Assembly (NCBI GenBank): GCA_026826555.1
Contig: JAKSZT010004976.1
Span: 5,309,089 to 5,373,088, forward strand
DNA length: 64,000 nucleotides
Reading direction: 5' to 3'
Source of the DNA: Tolypeutes matacus
Lineage: Eukaryota; Chordata; Mammalia; Cingulata; Chlamyphoridae
Position 1 is the stretch's first letter. The number at the start of each line of letters is the position of its first letter. The position numbers and the translations under genes were made by a program. The notes beneath the pieces were generated by a model. That model saw only the letters and a list, made by a program, of their open reading frames with translations. It did no database searches and had not been told where the DNA came from. Positions 23,800 through 35,300 of this stretch are shown here, piece by piece.

Positions 23800-25005
23800 C
23801 TACAGTGTTTAAAAGAAAGCACAAAGAAATAAAAACAAACTACAGCTACATTCCCCTTGGTCTCAAAGACCCAGCCTTTAAATAATTTTAGGTTAAGCTT
23901 TACTTAGAATTTAATTTGTTTCCCTGACATTTAACTGAAATTAAAATGTCTTCAAGATAAATTAACATCTGATTATTTCCCAACACCATTTAATACTTTA
24001 CAACAGTTTAGATTCACAATAACACCTCTTTTTTTCCGAGGACTGAATCTTAGGTAATATAGAAGTGTCCTTCTGCTCATAAAGTATGTGCATGAGATGT
24101 AAAACCCCTCTGAAAGTTTTCCACCTTAATCTGAGATGGTTTATCCTCCCTGGTATACATATAAAAGTTAGAGCCTCAGACATCCTTTCTTAAGGAAAGA
24201 TTTTACTCTTTTACTGCATGAATGCTGTTTTCTAGGCAAGTAAGATAGAGTTGGTCTGGATTGAGAGAGAGAGACCTGGGAAAATGTGATCCCTTGGTAT
24301 TCCCATCCTTCTAGAAAGGACCCCTGAATTGCCCCCAAATAGGGACAAATGAAGAAAAGCTTTGTGGCTGAGGAGGATGCGCTGAGCAAAAAGATAACTG
24401 ACCTGATTCTAAATCATAACCTTCAATCAAGGATAAAGATGGTCTGCACACTGCCTCTAAGTCTGCAGGTGAACTTGGGGCACTTTCCCACTACACTGCC
24501 TCGCTTTTTTCAACCAATGGGTAACAGGTGTCTTACCCGTTTCACCTCATGTGTCTAGAACAGGGAGGTAAGCAGAGATTTTATCACAGCCAATTGGAGA
24601 GGGGAGAAAAGGTGGCAATTAACAGGACTATGTTAGCTCTTATGTCTCCTGATTTCAAGGTCAGCACTCTTCCCCCAAGAAACAAAAATATGTGGGTGAC
24701 AAGGGTGCCTTTTATTAGGCAACCAGCTGTGACACCACTATGCTGCCAAATGTGTGTTTCTCTCTCACCTCCTGCTCAGAAGTGGCCATGTACCCAGGTG
24801 ATTAGGAGAGGAAACCTGGGTGGTGAGGTTGACCATTCACTGGAATATGACAATGATGTAGATACAGGGCTGAGTGGAAATGGATGTGAGACTTCACATG
24901 TTAATATGAAGAGTAGAATTGGACAGTCTCACAAGTCATCTTTAGGCCAAGAACAAAGAGATAACAATGTAATTATCCCACAAAGGAGGAGAAACACAAT
25001 AATCT
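23800..25005. other. Intron-like unique DNA
   Basis: Immediately 5' (on the minus strand) of the best exon. It contains a 163-codon plus-strand frame near 24528-25019, the longest in the window. It shows no domain, no homology that I recognise and no splice logic, so I treat it as chance. No repeats recognised. Confidence 0.4.
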
Positions 25006-25008
25006 TAC

Positions 25009-25199
25009 CCTGTGATTAACGTGAAGGAGGGTGAATAGGCCCCAATGGGGAGAGTCCCTGAGGCACAGCACTGAGTCTGGAAGCTCCAGCCTTGCCACCT
25101 TTGGCTCTGACACACTTCAAGGTCACTGACTTTGGCCTCAGCATCGCTGCACAACTCTTGCCCTCTGCTGTCCCTTTCTACATTTTCTACTGTGGTCAC
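25009..25199 (-). CDS. Weak candidate exon (splice-bounded open frame)
   Basis: On the complement, an acceptor with pyrimidine tract (TGACTTTTCTGTGACCACAG), 191 nt open in one frame, then a strong donor ACAGG|GTAAGAT. The peptide includes ENVERDSRGQELCSDAEAK. It enters in phase 1, compatible with the exon at 45258-45364. It leaves in phase 2, which does not fit either acceptor of the exon at 23634-23799. It is therefore an alternative exon, a pseudo-exon or chance. Confidence 0.2.
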
Positions 25200-26689
25200 A
25201 GAAAAGTCACAGGTTTGGGGGCAATTTAAAATGAACAACGTTGTCATTCATCTCCTCTAAATGCTGAAACTATTTTGGATTGTTAATTATTAAGATTGTA
25301 GCTCCTCAACAATGACACACAATTCATCTCACTTTCATATAAGATCTTATTTTGCTTTAGCTGGGTTCCAACTAGTGGTATTGAAAAAACACAGAAGAAA
25401 ATGCTAGAATACTGCAAACATCTTTCTAATAAGTCCTTGTAGGCTTTACAAGAACACCTCCACTGCTCTGCTCTGCACAGAGCCTTCTTTTCTATGAGGA
25501 GGTAAGTAAAGTGGTTATGCCACAGAGTTTAATTTTTTAAGTATATTTTATCCCATTTACCATCACTACTCAGCACTCATCTCCAGGATATCTCTTACTT
25601 TTTTGATAGAGATGTTTATAAAAGGACTCACTCATCTTCTGAGATAATTCTATAGAAAATTTCAGAAAGATAAGTATCTTATCTCTCTAAGGATTTTGGC
25701 TGAGGGTTAAATTACATCTTGAGAATGGTTGGCTTTACTCTTCTGGACCATGGAACCAATAGAAAGAGCTGTGGATCAGCCCAGTGGGCCATTGTAGAGG
25801 AATCTACAATAAGTCCTTTTTACCCAGCAGTGAATAATGCTAAGCAGGGATAGAAACAAAAGTCAGCCTCAGTCAAGGGGCAGTCATTAGGTTTCAAAAA
25901 CAACTTCTACAGAGTTAGGAAAAACATTTGAAATACATTCTCAAGATGTACTGTTTGCAGATTTTTAGAAAGGAGTATTTCTCAGGGAGACCCCAATTTG
26001 AAGGCACTTGCAGTCTGAGAGTGACAACACTGCCCCATACCTGCAAAGGGACAAAGGCCCAGAGCAGATTTAACAAGCTGCTTCATACGTCTCATGCTGG
26101 GACTGAACGGGTTCTGCAAATTGGAGCTCACTATCTTAAAAAATGTCACCAGACAACAATTTTATTATGGGCCTTTTCTAATAATGCTTATTAATGGGTT
26201 TCAAAGTATCTGTTAGCTACTAAAAGCTCTTTCTGAGTTACATACTTTTAGAGCCCTGGAGGAAAGGTTGAAGATTACTTCATTGTTTGGAGATGCCTAG
26301 CAGTCTGAAGGCTAAGCCAATACCAACCAACTCCTCTTCACTTTTCTGCCTTCCCAGGAGCCAGAAGAAAGGGCCTAGAAATTACAAGCTGAGGCACGTG
26401 CTATTTGCAGAATGATAATGATACCTCCATGTTCCAGATTTTAGGGAAGATAAAATCATCCTATGAATTATACTTAGCAGTATTCCTAGAATTATTGGCT
26501 CAATTCTATAGAATTTTTGTCAGAATTTAGTTTAAATATGGATCCTGCTATGTCTAGAACCACGAGAGTCACCTAGGCTGACTCAATTTACATCCAGAAA
26601 CTTACCAATTATGATAGTCATGGAAAATACATTGTGCCCATATTTGATCAGGAAAAATGAAAGGCAAAAATCCAACTGCTAAAAATATT

Positions 26690-27480
26690 GCAACACATTG
26701 TATAAATTTATATAAAAAGAGTTCCTACAAGTAAACAAGAAAAATATTACTAATTTAATTTTTAAAATGAGCACAGGGCATAAACTGGCAAATTATAAAA
26801 GAAGAAATAAAATGGCTAACAAATAGGGAAAAAAATCTGACCCCAATTTTAATAAAAAATCAAAAGAACAAAAAAATTGGATGCCACCTTTACCTCTCAA
26901 ATTGGCATTAAAAACCACACATACACAAAACCCAAAACCTTGATAACATCCAGTTTCATAAAGAGCTCAGAGAAATGACATTTTCATCTCTATTACTGGT
27001 AACTCTGAAGACCCTCCCAGAGTGAGATCTAACAATGCATAGCAAAAACCTGAAAGATATATATACCTTTTGACCTAATAATTTACACCTAGGGATTCAT
27101 TCTAAGGAAATATCATGGATATTTGTAAAAATTGAATTGCACAGATGGTCTCTGAAACTTTTTTACTATGGGAAAAATTAGAAACAACTTAAGTGTTCAA
27201 CGAAAGGAGACTGGTTCAGGAGAGAGTGGAGCACCTGTACAGGTGTCCACTGTGCAGCCATCTAAAATGATGTAATAGTACAGATGAAAGTTCCCCTTGT
27301 GACAGGTGGGGAAAAGAGAGGGGGAAAAAAGGTTATGTGCATAAGCAGTATGTTTGTAAATATATTAAATATTAAAATCATACCCCACAATGTCAATAAG
27401 GTTATATATGGATAGCAGGATAATGGGAAATTTTTCTTTTCTTCTTTTTATTTCAATATTCCAACTTTTTTTTTTCCTGC
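26690..27480 (+). mobile_element. Decayed L1 (L1M-type) 3' part
   Basis: Follows the order of old mammalian L1 3' ORF2/3'-UTR: 'aaaaagagttcctacaagtaaac', 'ccaaaaccttgataacatccag', 'ccttttgacctaataatttacacctaggg', 'ggaaaaattagaaacaacttaagtgttcaac', 'gtgcagccatctaaaatgatgtaa', then 'aaggttatgtgcataagcagtatgt'. Heavily mutated with no surviving frame. Ends in an A/T-rich region near 27480. Confidence 0.7.
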
Positions 27481-28144
27481 TTTTTAAATAAATTTTTTAA
27501 AGAAAGCATATGTTAGCTCTAAAGGAATACAAATTCTGTGATGGATGATACAAATACAAACAGAAAATGAATGTGAAAGCATTTTGTAAAATTAAATTCC
27601 CTACCATATGTAAACCAGCACTATTATTATAGGTACAGAGAGCAAAGGAATTAACAGCCATGAACATTTCCCCTAATATACAGATTTAATTGACTGTTCC
27701 TCAAAAACCTTCCTTTTGGACAGAAGAAATAATTTTTCAGTGTATAAAGAGAAGTGAAACATCATCACTTAAGTTATACCTAACTTAAGGAGAGGAAGGG
27801 GATTTTACGTAGCAATTCAAAGAAAGGGGTAAGCACTCATATGAACCAGTAAATGAGTAGTCAAGAGACAAGAACAAGAAAATAGTCCATCATTTAGAGA
27901 AAGAGGTGAAGGAGCCTCTGTGAGCACAATCACAGTCTTTCTGGTAAAAAAAAATCAGAGTGTATATGCCAGGGAACAGAACCCAATCCACTGTACAAAA
28001 GGTGCCAGCAATGTGTTACTCTGCTGTGCTTGGCTGAGGAAGTTCTCCCAGGAGGAAACAGACATCACTTGGGCGAAAAGGAAAATTAAGGCACTCTGTA
28101 TTATAATGAAGCACCCAACTCATTTTTTCTTCACATAAAGTAAT

Positions 28145-28400
28145 TACAAATTTTTCTGATTTAAAAGCATGCAGCTCAATTATGTAATTGCCTAATAGAT
28201 TACGTGGGCACTGTGGATCTTATCTGGTCTCAAGGGGACATAATCTGAGTTTCTGCTGCTTTAATGATGTGATTACTCAAGAGATAGGATTGACTCCGGC
28301 TGACAGCACAGGGACCCACAGGTAAACATCATTTACATGTGGCTGTTTAATTAGCCATTTACCCAAGAGATCAAAGCAAATATTTCTGGGCTTCACTGGA
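28145..28400. promoter_or_regulatory. Candidate conserved non-coding element
   Basis: Unique, repeat-free block with dense homeodomain-like cores (AATTATGTAATTGCCTAATAGATTA, shown here only as overlapping TAAT/ATTA words), GATTACTCAAG, TTAATTAGC and a GATCAAAGCAAA TCF-like word. The first word cluster lies at 28178-28202. The function is inferred from texture only. Confidence 0.28.
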
Positions 28401-28734
28401 CTCTCAACCAAGTAATTTCTAGTAGAGCTTTCTTAAATTTTGAAAAATCACTTAGTTTTAAAGATGGTATCTGAGAGAGATATTTAACACTTAATATATA
28501 CTAAGCATGTATATTGATTCAATACACAGAAACAACTCAAAGCTATTTTATTTCGCTATTGTAAAAGGATGGTGCATAAACGGACCTAGAACAGACAAAA
28601 GCACTCTGTCCTAACATTCACAAAGCTTGCCTTGCCATTGTCACTTTGGTAACAGCCTTTAGGGCTGTGCATTTCTGCAGGGACAACCTAACCATCTGAG
28701 AAACATCCTGCTATCCTGCTTACTTTTTTTTTGG

Positions 28735-29115
28735 CATAAAATCAGGAATTTATTGGCTCACAGTTTCAGAGGCCAGAAGTTCAACATCAAGACATCAGCA
28801 AGAGCAGTTATTCCCCTTGATGTCTGTAGCACTCTCATGCTCACTTGCCACAATCCTTTGGGCTCCTTGGCTTGCATCTCTGTCTCCCCTCACATGGTGA
28901 TCTTAACTCTCCTTGCTTACTTCCATTTTTAAGGATAGATTTTTGTCATTAATTTATTCCTAATTTTTACAATTGTCATCAAGATGAGATCACAATGACT
29001 TCAGAAGGAACCAAAAACCTATTAGGGGAGGCTATTATTTGATTCATTAAGGTAATAGGCAGTCCTCAATTAATAGGGGAGGCATTATTTGAAAAATTAT
29101 GAGTGGATTGGTGGT
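28735..29115 (-). mobile_element. Probable old LTR-type repeat, antisense
   Basis: AGGAATTTATTGGCTCACAG, then 'tttcagaggccagaagttcaacatcaagacatcagcaag', a CT-rich middle with 'ctccttggcttgcatctctgtctcccctcacatgg', and an AT-rich end with duplicated 'aataggggaggc(t)attattTGA' words. This order is what the complement of MaLR/ERVL-like LTRs usually shows. Family assignment is uncertain. Confidence 0.45.
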
Positions 29116-29565
29116 TTGGAACTTGGAACATGTTTTCTGACTTTTTTTTTTTTTTAAAGGATTAGATAGCAGTGGGCAGGTGACCTACACTTAGTTCAAC
29201 CTGGACATGGATGAGATGTGCTATACTTGTAGTGAAAAAGAATGGAAAACAATGTTGTTACAAAATAGGACTTAAGAAATGGAAAATAAAACCAGAAAAC
29301 AAAAATCCTTAAGATCTATCACAGAGATGGATCTGAAAAACACAGGTTCCATTTTTCTCAAAGCAAACTGTTTTAAAAATTCACACAAATGGTATCTACC
29401 TCAAACAAAACAAAATAAAACTACAAGCTGCTGAGTCACATGTAATGCAATGAAATGAAAATATATGCAGGAAGGACACACACAAGGTTCCCTCTGCAAA
29501 GGGCCATGGGATCCATGAGAGGCATGCGAGGCTCTCTCTGTGTATCTGTAACGAACTATTTCAGA

Positions 29566-29765
29566 AGAAGGAAAAGTGGGAGGAAGAAGATTAAGGAAGG
29601 AGAGAAGGGGGAAAGGAGAGGGGAAGAGAAGGAGAGAGAGAACAGGAGGAGGGAGGTGAGAATGAAGTAGGTGAGGTGGGAGGGGAGAAAAGAAAGTGGG
29701 GAAGGGGAAGGGAAAGAAGGGGGTAGTAATGGGGAAGAGAGGAGGAAGAGGATGAGGAGGATTTC
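29566..29765. repeat. Homopurine (GGA/GAA) low-complexity tract
   Basis: Almost 200 bases of top-strand A and G with only scattered pyrimidines, made of GGA, GAA and GGGGAA words. It explains the long Pro/Phe-rich antisense frame over 29401-29793, which is an artefact. Such tracts can form intramolecular triplexes, and this one has several GGG runs with G-quadruplex potential. Confidence 0.9.
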
Positions 29766-30429
29766 TGAAATAAATATGTGGCAATAGGAACATGTGGGAA
29801 TCTAGGTTGGTGGGAATGGGATTGTTGGGTTCATTATGTCACTAATGTATATATGTTTGAAATACTTTTTACAAATCTTTTTGCCCTCTTTTAATTGGAA
29901 GAGTAGTAAATGGGGGGCTTGGGAAGGATTAAAGGTGCTCTGAAAGGCTTGAGGGGGTACGGATGAGGTTCTGGATGACACAGCAACACAGGAGTGTAAC
30001 CTGAGAAGGAGGAGCACCCATAGAATCCCTAAACTACATGCAGAGTAAGAATAAAAACTTAAAAAAAAAAAAAAATCAAAGCCAGAATACCCTATATTAT
30101 ACATTAGAATGAAAAAAATATAGAGGTTAGAACAAGACAAATTCACAAGATGTTAAACTAGAAAAGAAAGGCCATCTCTGAACATGGCTTTTCAAGAGAA
30201 TGATAGCACTCCAATGGGAAAGCTTTAAACCTGGGCTTCTGATTCTTTCCCTGGAGCTTTCCTTGGGAATTTGCTCCACCAGTTTTCCATTTTCCATTCA
30301 GCATCTTCAAACTCTGCCCCTGTACCAGCTCCTACACCAGGCCTCTCCTTCCTCTTGCCTGAAGTCCCCAGGGCTCCCTCCTCCACTGTCTCCATCCCAA
30401 TCCAAACAGATACAACTCCCTAAGGCACT

Positions 30430-30955
30430 GCAGCAATCACATTTCAGCTCTGCTCAAAAAGCTCCAATGGCTTTCCAAAATCTATTAAACACAAACACCC
30501 TGTACAACCTGACCCCTGCTACCTGTGGGCTTTACCTCCACCACCCCCAGACTTGAGCCCCACCCCTCGACCCCAGAGAATGGCTCCCTGTTTCCCTGAT
30601 ATGCGCTGGGTTTCCAGGTCTACTTTCTGCTCACGCCAGGCTTTTCCTGTCACCGATGCCCCCCGCTCTAGACTCATTCAGCCTGTCAAAATTCTGTCTA
30701 CCATTTAAGGGTCACCTCGAATGCCCCTCAGCTGCCTCCATCTTAAAGCCTGTCCTCACTGCTCCTTCCAGAGGGCTGGCTCCCTTTGCTGAAGGCCCAT
30801 ATTCTTTGACATTTTCTAATTACCTTCATTTCACTGTGACAAATGATATAGTTATTTCCAGAAGGAGAGGGCAACATTTTATCTTTTTTTCCTCCAATGG
30901 ATCTGGGCTGGTGCCTGTGTACAGCAATGGCTCAACAGATATTTACTGAGTTGAT
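30430..30955 (+). repeat. L2 LINE 3' fragment
   Basis: Resembles the L2 3' region in sense: 'gcactgcagcaatcacatttcagctctgctc', 'acaacctgacccctgctacctg', 'aagggtcacctcgaatgcccctcagc', and the terminal 'ggctcaacagatatttactgagttgatg'. C-rich coding-like texture comes from the degraded L2 ORF2 C-terminal region. The left boundary could extend to about 30250. Confidence 0.6.
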
Positions 30956-31574
30956 GTGCATTTTTAAAGTATGGAGTGGAGACAGAAAACCAGAATGTTA
31001 AAAGATGCTTCTAAGTTCCTTGAATAATATTGCAGTAGATATGTTTAAATTAAGTGAACTCAGGCATCTGATTTAACATTAAGTCAGAAATTGGAATTAC
31101 TACATAAAACACACCATGCAAAAGGCCTGACAGAAAACGAAAAAATAAAAACACCTCAATTATCATTACTTTTCTTATCAAAACTTTTTTTCAAATATGT
31201 TAATTATTTTCAAGAACGTAATTATTTCCCCCAAATGATAACTTGAAACATTTTTTAAAAAATAAAAATTACGAACTCTCATCCTCTGGTCTATGTGTCT
31301 GACTGTGAAAACTTCAAACGGCTTCTCTTCTTGGAGAGAATTATCATTTTCTTTCAAGATGGCACCAAGAGGAACCCACGGTGACCTCAATAAGCCTGGC
31401 TCCGGTGGTTGTGCAGATCTATCAAAGAGAAACAGGAGACACATGACAAATTTGTAGCATTTAGTTACTTATGAGACACCCCTCCCCCATTTTTTAAGGG
31501 CCCCATAATCAAGATAATAGAAAATAGTTGATCCAGAAATGGACCAAAGGGATCTCCAGAGTCCACGTATCTTC

Positions 31575-31640
31575 TTTTTCACTTTTATTTTGAAATAATA
31601 ATAGATTCACAAGAAGTTACAAAACTAATACAGAAGGAAC
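31575..31640 (-). mobile_element. Old L1 3' end, antisense (left part, split by a later insertion)
   Basis: TTTTATTTTGAAATAATAAT, then 'agattcacaagaagttacaaaactaatacagaa', is the complement of the terminal part of L1M 3'-UTRs. The same element resumes at 37297 with 'aatagtacagaag', so about 5.65 kb of younger L1 sequence (31641-37296) sits inside it. Confidence 0.65.
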
Positions 31641-31642
31641 TA

Positions 31643-32258
31643 GGGACAAGATGACGGCAGTATAAGGAGCTCTCCAAGAGTCAGCTTATCCTACAATGTA
31701 GTTAGTAATCATCCAGAGCTATCTAAAGCACCTGTTTGGGGGGCCCAGGAGACCAGAATATCCTGCAACATCCTTGAAGAATGGAAGGAGGAGACTGCCC
31801 ACCTGCAGTGAAGATTTGTGAGTAGAGCACTCCACATCATGGAAGCTGGGGCCCATACATCACTGGTGACAGCACAAGCTGCCTAAGGAGCTATTCCCTG
31901 GCTATTCCCTGAGAGGAGGGAGAGAGAAGAAGAGGTGTAACATGGGGGCAATTTTGGGACAATGGAATTGTTCTGCATGATACTGCAATGATGGATACAA
32001 GCTATTATACATATTGTCAAAAACTATAAAATTGTGAGGTACAAAGTATAAACCATAATGTAAACTATAGACCATGCTTAGTAGCAATGCTTCAAAATGT
32101 GTTCATCAATAGTAACAAATATATCACACTAATGAAAGATGTTGTTAATGGGGGGCCGTGTGGGAGGGGGAGGGTTGGGGTATATGGGATTCCCCTATAT
32201 TTTCAATGTAACATTTATATAATCTAAAGCTTCTTCAAGAATAAAGGAAAAAAAAAAT
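31643..32258 (+). mobile_element. Short internally deleted L1: 5'-end-like start joined to an L1 3'-UTR
   Basis: Starts GGGACAAGATGACGGCAGTATAAGGAGCTC, shown in pieces: the first 20 bases are a close match to the start of L1 5'-UTRs (AAGATGGCGGC-type). After about 330 bases without an ORF it becomes a young xenarthran L1 3'-UTR: 'gcttcaaaatgtgttcatcaatag', 'gatgttgttaatgggggg', 'taacatttatataatctaaag', A-tail. The 3' half is near-identical in order to the antisense fragment at 39534-39748. At about 0.6 kb with both ends and no coding region it would be a non-autonomous L1 derivative, unless it is two adjacent fragments. Confidence 0.6.
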
Positions 32259-32389
32259 GAGGGCTAGTTTAGAATATTCACAGATAAACTGAGAGTTTGT
32301 AACCAAGAGACCAGCTTTGCATGAAATACTAAAGTGAGTGCTACAGCCTGAAAAGAAAAGATAGGAGCAAGAGGCAGAGGATCAACAAA

Positions 32390-35300
32390 GAAATGGCTTG
32401 AATAATATGATAAATGAACTAAACCTAATGGAAATATACAGAACAATGCACCCCAGAACAGCAGGATATACATACTTCTCATGAGCTCATGGATCTTTCT
32501 CTAGGATAGAACATACATCCTATCCTGATCCTATTGGGTCACAAAGCAGACCTCAATAAATTTAAAAACACTGAAATTACACAAAACACTTTCTCTGATC
32601 ACAACAGCTGGGTAGAAACCACAGGGTAGAAAAAGAGAACATCCACAAATATATGGAGATTAAACAACACACTCTTAAATAATCAGTGGGTCAAAGAAGA
32701 AATTGCAAGAGAAGCCAATAAATATCTTGAGATGAATGAGAACAAGAATACAACATATACCAGAACCTATGGAATGCAGCAAAGGCAGTGCTGAGAGGGA
32801 TATGTATAGTCCTCACTGCTTACACTAAAAAGAAAAAAAAGAGCTAAAATCAAAGCTGGGGGAACAAAAAAAAAGAAAAGCAAACTATTCCAAAAGCAAG
32901 CAGAGGGAATGAAATAACAAAGATCAGAGCAGAAATAAATGAAATTGAGAACAAAAGAGCAATAACAAACCCAAAAGTTGGTTCTTCAAGATTAAGACAA
33001 ACCCTTAGCTAGACTGAAAAAGAGAAATAGAGAGAAGATGCAAAAAAATCAGAAATGAAAATGAGGACATTACTACTGACCCCATAGAAATAAAAGAGAT
33101 CATAAGAGGATACTATGAACAACTGTACACCAACAAACTAGACAATATAGATGAAATGGAAAAATTCCTTGGAATGTATGAACAACCTACATTGTCCCTA
33201 GAAGAAAGAGAAGACCTCTACAAATCAATCACATGCAAAGAGATTGAAATAGTCACCAAACAACTTCCCAAAGCAAGAAACCCAGGACCAGATGGCTTTA
33301 CAGGTGAATTCTACCAAGCAATCAAAGAAGATTTATTACCAATCTTACTCAATCTCTTCCAAAATATTGAACAGGAAGGAATGCTACCAAACTCATTCTA
33401 TGAAGCCAATATCACCCTAATGCCAAAGCCAGATAAAGATAATATGAAAAAAGAAAATTACAGACCCATTTCCCTAATGAATACGGATACAACAATCCTC
33501 AACAAAATACTAGCTAATCGACTCCAACTGTGTGTAACACAATAAAAGAATTATTCATCATGATCCAGTGGCTTTTATTCCAGGCATGCAAGGGTAGTTC
33601 ATCACAAGAAAATCAATCAGCGTAATACACCATATTAATAAATCTAAGAAGAAAAATCACATGATCCTATTGATTGATGCAGAAAAGGCATGTGACAAAA
33701 TACAGCATCCTTTCTTGATAAAAATACTACAAAAGATAGGAATTGAAGCAAACTTTCTCAACATGATAAAGGCCAGATATGAAAAACCCACAACTAACAC
33801 TGTACTCAATGGTGAAAAGACTGAAAGCTTTCCTGTTCAGATAGGGAACAAGACAAGAATGCCCACTGCCACCACTGTCGTTCAATATAGTACTAGAGAT
33901 TCTGGCTAAAGCAATCAGGCAAGAAAAAGAAATAAAAGGCATCCAAATTGGAAAGGAAGACGTAAAACTTTAGCTATTTGCAGATGATAGGCTCCTATAC
34001 TTAGAAAGTCCTGAATAAATGAATTCAGCAAAGTGTCAGGATACAAGATTAATACTAAAAAATCAGTAGTTTTTCTATATAATAGTAATAAGCAATCTGA
34101 GGAAGAAGTCAGGAATAAAAATTCCATTTACAATAGCAACTAAACGAATCAAATATTTAAGAATAAACTTAACCAAGGATATAAAGCACTTATATTCAGA
34201 AAACTTCAATGCATTGCTAAAAGAAATCAAACAAGACCCAAATAAATGGAAGAACATTCCAGGTTCATGGAATTGAAGACTAAATATTGTTAAGATATCA
34301 ATACTACCCAAACTGATATACAGATTCAATGCAATCTCAATAAAAATTCTGACAGCCTTTTTTAAAGAAATGGAAAACCCAATTATCAAATTAAATGGAA
34401 GGGTAAGGGGCCCTAAATAACCAGAAACCTCTTAAAAAGAATGAAGTTGGAAGACTCTCACTTCAGGACTTTAAATCGTATTACCTAGCTACAGTGGTAA
34501 AAATAGCAGGGTATTGGCCTAAAGATAGACATATAGACCAATTGAACCAAATTGATGGTTCAGAAACAGACCTTCACATCTATGGTCAACTGACTTAAAA
34601 AAAAATTTTTTTTTGAGGTACTGGAGGCTGAGGATTGAACCCAGTTGAGCTTGTGCTCAACCACTGAGCCACATCAGCTCCCCTGAGTTGGTTTTTTGTT
34701 TGTTCATTTTGCTTGTTGTTTTTAAGATTTACTATATTTATTTATTTCTCCCCACCCCTTGTTGTTTGCACTTGCTGTGTCTGTTCATCTTCCTTGTTTC
34801 TTTAGGAGGCACCGGGAACCAAACCTGGGACCTCCAGTGTGGGAGGGAGGTGCCTAATCGCTTAAGCCACCTCCGCTCCCTGCTTTGTTATGTCTCTCAA
34901 TGTTTTCCTTCTTGTGTCCCTTGTTAGATCATCTTGTTGCATCAGCTCGCCATGCCTGCCCGTCGCACATCAGCTTGTCTTCTTTAGGAACCTCCGTTCC
35001 CTGCTTTATTGTGTCTCTCATTATGTTTTTTCTTCTTGTGTCTCTTGTTATGTCAGCTTGCTGTGCCTGCCCGTTGTGCCAGCTCGCTGTCTTCTTTAGG
35101 AAGCACCGGGAACTGAACCAGGGACCCCTCGTGTGGTAGGCAGGAGCTCAATCGTTTGAGCCACATCCACTTCCCTGTTGTTTATTTTTGGGTTTTTTTA
35201 GGAGGCACTGGAAACCGAACCCAGGACCTCCCATGTGGGAAGCAGGCACTCATCTGCTTGAACCACATTCACTCCCCTCAAGTGATTTTTAGCAAGACTG

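Noticed and set aside
24528..25019. 163-codon plus-strand frame, the longest in the window
   Set aside because: No domain, homology or splice logic; frames this long are expected by chance among six frames of 64 kb.
29401..29793. 130-codon minus-strand frame rich in Pro, Phe and Leu
   Set aside because: Direct product of a homopurine/homopyrimidine tract.
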